Below, piece after piece: positions 63,109 to 64,000 of a stretch of 64,000 bases of DNA (its first letter is position 1; each line of letters starts with the position of its first letter). The notes beneath the pieces were generated by a model. The model was not told the DNA's origin. It ran no database searches and saw only the letters and a list, made by a program, of their open reading frames with translations. The DNA is from Clostridium sp. (GTDB taxonomy: Bacteria > Bacillota > Clostridia > Clostridiales > Clostridiaceae), in assembly GCA_022773025.1 (NCBI GenBank), contig JALEZF010000007.1, forward strand, positions 1 to 64,000. Reading direction: 5' to 3'. A program made the position numbers and the translations under genes.

Positions 63109-64000
63109 CTCATTATATGTAACTATAATAGGGATTATTGCGGCCACTCTTAGATATTCCACTCCTCTTATATTTGGAGCGTTAGGCGGAATTTTCTCTG
63201 AAAAATCAGGAGTTGTAAATATAGCATTAGAAGGTATCATGGTAGCAGGAGCTTTCTTTGCAGTTTTAGGCTCTTATATTACAGGAAATCCATGGATGGG
63301 ATTGGTGTTTGCAGCAGTTGGTGGTATGATATTTGCAGCTATACATGCTTATTTGAGTATACATCTTCAAGCTGAGCAGGTTGTATCTGGTACTGGAATC
63401 AACGTATTTGCACCAGCAATCATTGGATATATACTATTTAAAGTTTTTGGAAATCCATCACAATCAAGTGCAGTAGCTACTCTTCCATATCCAAGAGAAT
63501 TTTTCTCGAAGATACCTGTTATAGGACCTATAATAGGGGACTTAAACTGGTTTGTATGGATAGCAATAGCTCTTGTAATAGTAGCTTCTTATGTGTTGAA
63601 TAAGACAGCTTTTGGACTTAGAATAAAAGCTGTTGGAGAACATCCAAAGGCAGCAGATACACTAGGCATTAATGTATACAAAATCCGTTATATATCAGTA
63701 TTACTTTCGGGAGTATTAGCTGGTATAGGAGGAGCTTCCCTATCTATCGGAGTATTAAACTACTTCAGAGAAGGTATGATAAGTGGTAGAGGATTTATAG
63801 CATTAGCTGCTATGATATTCGGTAACTGGAAGCCAAAGAATGCGCTATTTGCATGTCTACTATTTGGATTTGCAGAAAGTCTTCAGCTTGCAGCTCAAAG
63901 CTTTGGTTGGAGCATACCACAAGAATTTTATGCAGCATTCCCATATCTACTAACTATGTTAGTTTTGGCAGGCTTTGTTGGTAAAACTCAAGCTCCTGAG
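63101..64000 (+). CDS. ABC transporter permease (nucleoside/sugar type), second subunit, partial
   Basis: The first 300 residues are present, and the reading frame is open to the window's right edge. It starts MDSSLYVTIIGIIAATLRYS and contains STPLIFGALGGIFSEKSGVVNIALEGIM and LRIKAVGEHPKAADTLGINV, the signature of the second permease of BMP-type transporters. The start overlaps the first permease by 8 bases. The C-terminus lies outside the window. Confidence 0.92.
   Translation, partial: MDSSLYVTIIGIIAATLRYSTPLIFGALGGIFSEKSGVVNIALEGIMVAGAFFAVLGSYITGNPWMGLVFAAVGGMIFAAIHAYLSIHLQAEQVVSGTGINVFAPAIIGYILFKVFGNPSQSSAVATLPYPREFFSKIPVIGPIIGDLNWFVWIAIALVIVASYVLNKTAFGLRIKAVGEHPKAADTLGINVYKIRYISVLLSGVLAGIGGASLSIGVLNYFREGMISGRGFIALAAMIFGNWKPKNALFACLLFGFAESLQLAAQSFGWSIPQEFYAAFPYLLTMLVLAGFVGKTQAPE

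Noticed and set aside
1..64000. tRNA genes and CRISPR arrays
   Set aside because: No cloverleaf with TTC-A(A/G)-containing T-loop or any regularly spaced repeats were noticed on reading through the window; this was by eye, without a program.

Overview
The window is a stretch of low-GC Firmicutes chromosome. It most likely comes from a proteolytic, amino-acid-fermenting, strictly anaerobic Clostridium or close relative. The evidence is a complete glycine reductase (Stickland) operon with two in-frame UGA/selenocysteine codons, a third selenoprotein gene (HesB/IscA-like), an oxygen-labile-type L-serine dehydratase, rubrerythrin and desulfoferrodoxin, strong AGGAGG ribosome-binding sites, very A+T-rich intergenic DNA and Gram-positive RNA switches (two T-boxes, an M-box and a tandem glycine riboswitch). 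Species is not assigned. No tRNA, rRNA, CRISPR array or prophage was seen. The only mobile-element trace is the 3' end of an IS30-type transposase at the left edge.

Layout. 1-4.5 kb: transposase tail, yajQ, a small P-loop protein, tyrS, a metallophosphoesterase and a small (p)ppGpp synthetase. 4.6-7.9 kb: a three-gene cluster of unknown purpose (22-residue-repeat protein, MoxR-like AAA ATPase, HExxH plus VWA protein). 8.0-8.95 kb: two tandem HesB/IscA-like genes on the minus strand, one carrying Sec and its paralogue Cys at the same position. 9.1-15.8 kb: leuS with a leucine T-box, a CYTH protein, an NA37 nucleoid protein, class II aldolase, and a DUF421/DUF4363 pair. 16-26.6 kb: a nucleoside-kinase-like protein, sdaAB-sdaAA, rubrerythrin, a cation exchanger, pssA, a lipid kinase, a YgiQ radical-SAM protein and desulfoferrodoxin. 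26.8-32.3 kb: a heterodimeric ABC exporter and a putative glycosidase. 32.3-37.6 kb: an M-box riboswitch driving an MgtE-like protein that lacks the membrane channel, then a transporter coupled to asnB. 37.7-42.9 kb: cysteine T-box with cysK-cysE, then Nudix, queG, plsC and nth. 43.2-50.6 kb: a VanW protein, a MoxR-DUF58-transglutaminase triad, trmL and degV. 50.8-58.9 kb: glycine riboswitch and grdX-trxB-trxA-grdE-grdA-grdB-grdC-grdD. 59.3-64 kb: a BMP-type lipoprotein with an ABC ATPase and two permeases (the last runs off the window), probably nucleoside uptake.

How the parts fit. The glycine reductase operon converts glycine to acetyl phosphate. Thioredoxin reductase and an atypical thioredoxin deliver electrons to selenoprotein A, protein B (GrdE/GrdB) activates glycine, and protein C (GrdC/GrdD) releases acetyl phosphate. 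The tandem glycine aptamers precede a terminator whose 5' arm overlaps aptamer 2 P1, so glycine should switch the operon on. L-serine dehydratase and cysK-cysE add further amino-acid metabolism. All three UGA codons are followed, 16-23 nt into the message, by a perfect 6-bp hairpin with a GG-containing apical loop, as expected of bacterial SECIS elements. The Cys paralogue of the HesB selenoprotein lacks this hairpin.

Starts were moved inward where a good ribosome-binding site and family N-termini supported it. GTG or TTG starts are proposed for grdE, grdB, sdaAA, cysE, the Nudix gene, the two AAA ATPases, the nucleoside-kinase-like gene and the transglutaminase-like gene.
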